A DNA stretch of 40,731 nucleotides from Caulobacteraceae bacterium (lineage in GTDB: Bacteria > Pseudomonadota > Alphaproteobacteria > Caulobacterales > Caulobacteraceae), in NCBI GenBank assembly GCA_019748095.1, contig JAIEQA010000067.1, positions 1-40,731 of the forward strand, read 5' to 3'. A program made the translations under genes and the position numbers. The notes under the pieces are model-generated. The model did no database searches and was not told the origin of the DNA. It saw only the letters and a list, made by a program, of their open reading frames with translations. Positions within the stretch are counted from its first letter, which is position 1, and the number at the start of each line of letters is the position of its first letter. Shown piece by piece: positions 40,535 to 40,731 of this stretch.

Positions 40535-40731
40535 ATGGCGACCGGTACGGTCAAGTGGTTCAACCCCACGAAGGGCTTCGGCTTCATCCAGCCGGAAAGC
40601 GGCGGCGCAGATGTGTTCGTTCACATCACCGCCGTCCAGAAGGCTGGCCTGACGGGCCTCGATGAAAACGCCAAGGTGTCCTACGAGCTGGAATCCCAGC
40701 GCGGCAAGACCTCGGCCGTGGATCTGAAGCT
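40535..40731 (+). CDS. cspA: cold-shock domain protein (3' end outside window)
   Basis: Sixty-five codons are visible and the frame is open at the window edge. The RNA-binding motifs are complete: RNP1 KGFGFIQ and RNP2 VFVHIT, within the normal start [17 protein letters not shown]. Cold-shock proteins of this size bind single-stranded RNA and DNA as chaperones. Only the last few residues are missing, so it is a typical single-domain protein of about 69 residues. The exact paralogue is not determined. Confidence 0.93.
   Translation, partial: MATGTVKWFNPTKGFGFIQPESGGADVFVHITAVQKAGLTGLDENAKVSYELESQRGKTSAVDLK

Overview
The window joins the inner end of a mobile genomic island (about 1-25,950) to ordinary chromosome (about 25,950-40,731). 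The GC-rich sequence, the TonB/FecR/sigma-linked lasso cluster and the host gene set (S46 peptidase, DevBCA-like exporter, PPK2, extensin-like protein) suggest an alphaproteobacterium of the Caulobacterales, perhaps Brevundimonas-like. The genus is an inference.

Island, left part. The 3' end of a TrbI/VirB10 conjugation gene and a DUF2274 gene (1-866) are the tail of a Trb-type transfer cluster, so the island is probably an integrative conjugative element. An HNH protein and a GntR/LysR regulator pair follow on the minus strand (882-3337).

Lasso peptide cluster. An XRE regulator (3554-4039) leads into two tandemly duplicated precursor genes (4126-4242 and 4387-4506). Each has its own AT-rich upstream element and a hairpin behind it. 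Then come the leader-binding/protease protein B (4555-5199) and the cyclase C (5196-6905). The uptake and turnover half lies on the other strand: sigma factor, FecR, TonB-dependent receptor and a lasso-isopeptidase-type S9 hydrolase (18800 down to 11922). The likely logic is that the product is made and exported, reimported by the receptor, sensed through FecR and sigma, and opened by the isopeptidase. No dedicated ABC exporter is present.

Between the two halves sits a compact minus-strand block (11708-7061): a small membrane protein, a protein with an Eco1/ESCO-like zinc finger and GNAT domain, a GIY-YIG nuclease-like protein, a DUF2971 protein, a PD-(D/E)XK-like protein and a truncated HNH gene. 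It resembles accessory or defence cargo inserted into the lasso locus.

Island, right part (18,800-25,824), which looks less GC-rich than its surroundings. Two tandem XRE genes are each preceded by a near-identical 27-bp box. A translationally coupled minus-strand operon encodes a 185-aa protein, a QueC-like enzyme, an XRE-ImmA/IrrE peptidase and a PIN-domain protein. A divergent 527-aa protein has a PD-(D/E)XK-like N-terminus. A tyrosine integrase closes the island. The QueC-like operon is the best candidate for an undescribed (probably anti-phage) system.

Chromosome. The integrase abuts the 5' end of dusA, a known integration target for this kind of island. Beyond it are an outer-membrane barrel protein, a TauE/SafE permease, a retropepsin-like protease, a DUF1289 protein, a 50-aa protein with a clear terminator, a DevBCA-like exporter, an S46 peptidase, pgsA, a beta-carbonic anhydrase, a YdeI-like protein, uvrC, ppk2, an extensin-like protein and a cold-shock gene cut by the window end. 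I saw no tRNA, rRNA, CRISPR array or complete insertion sequence.
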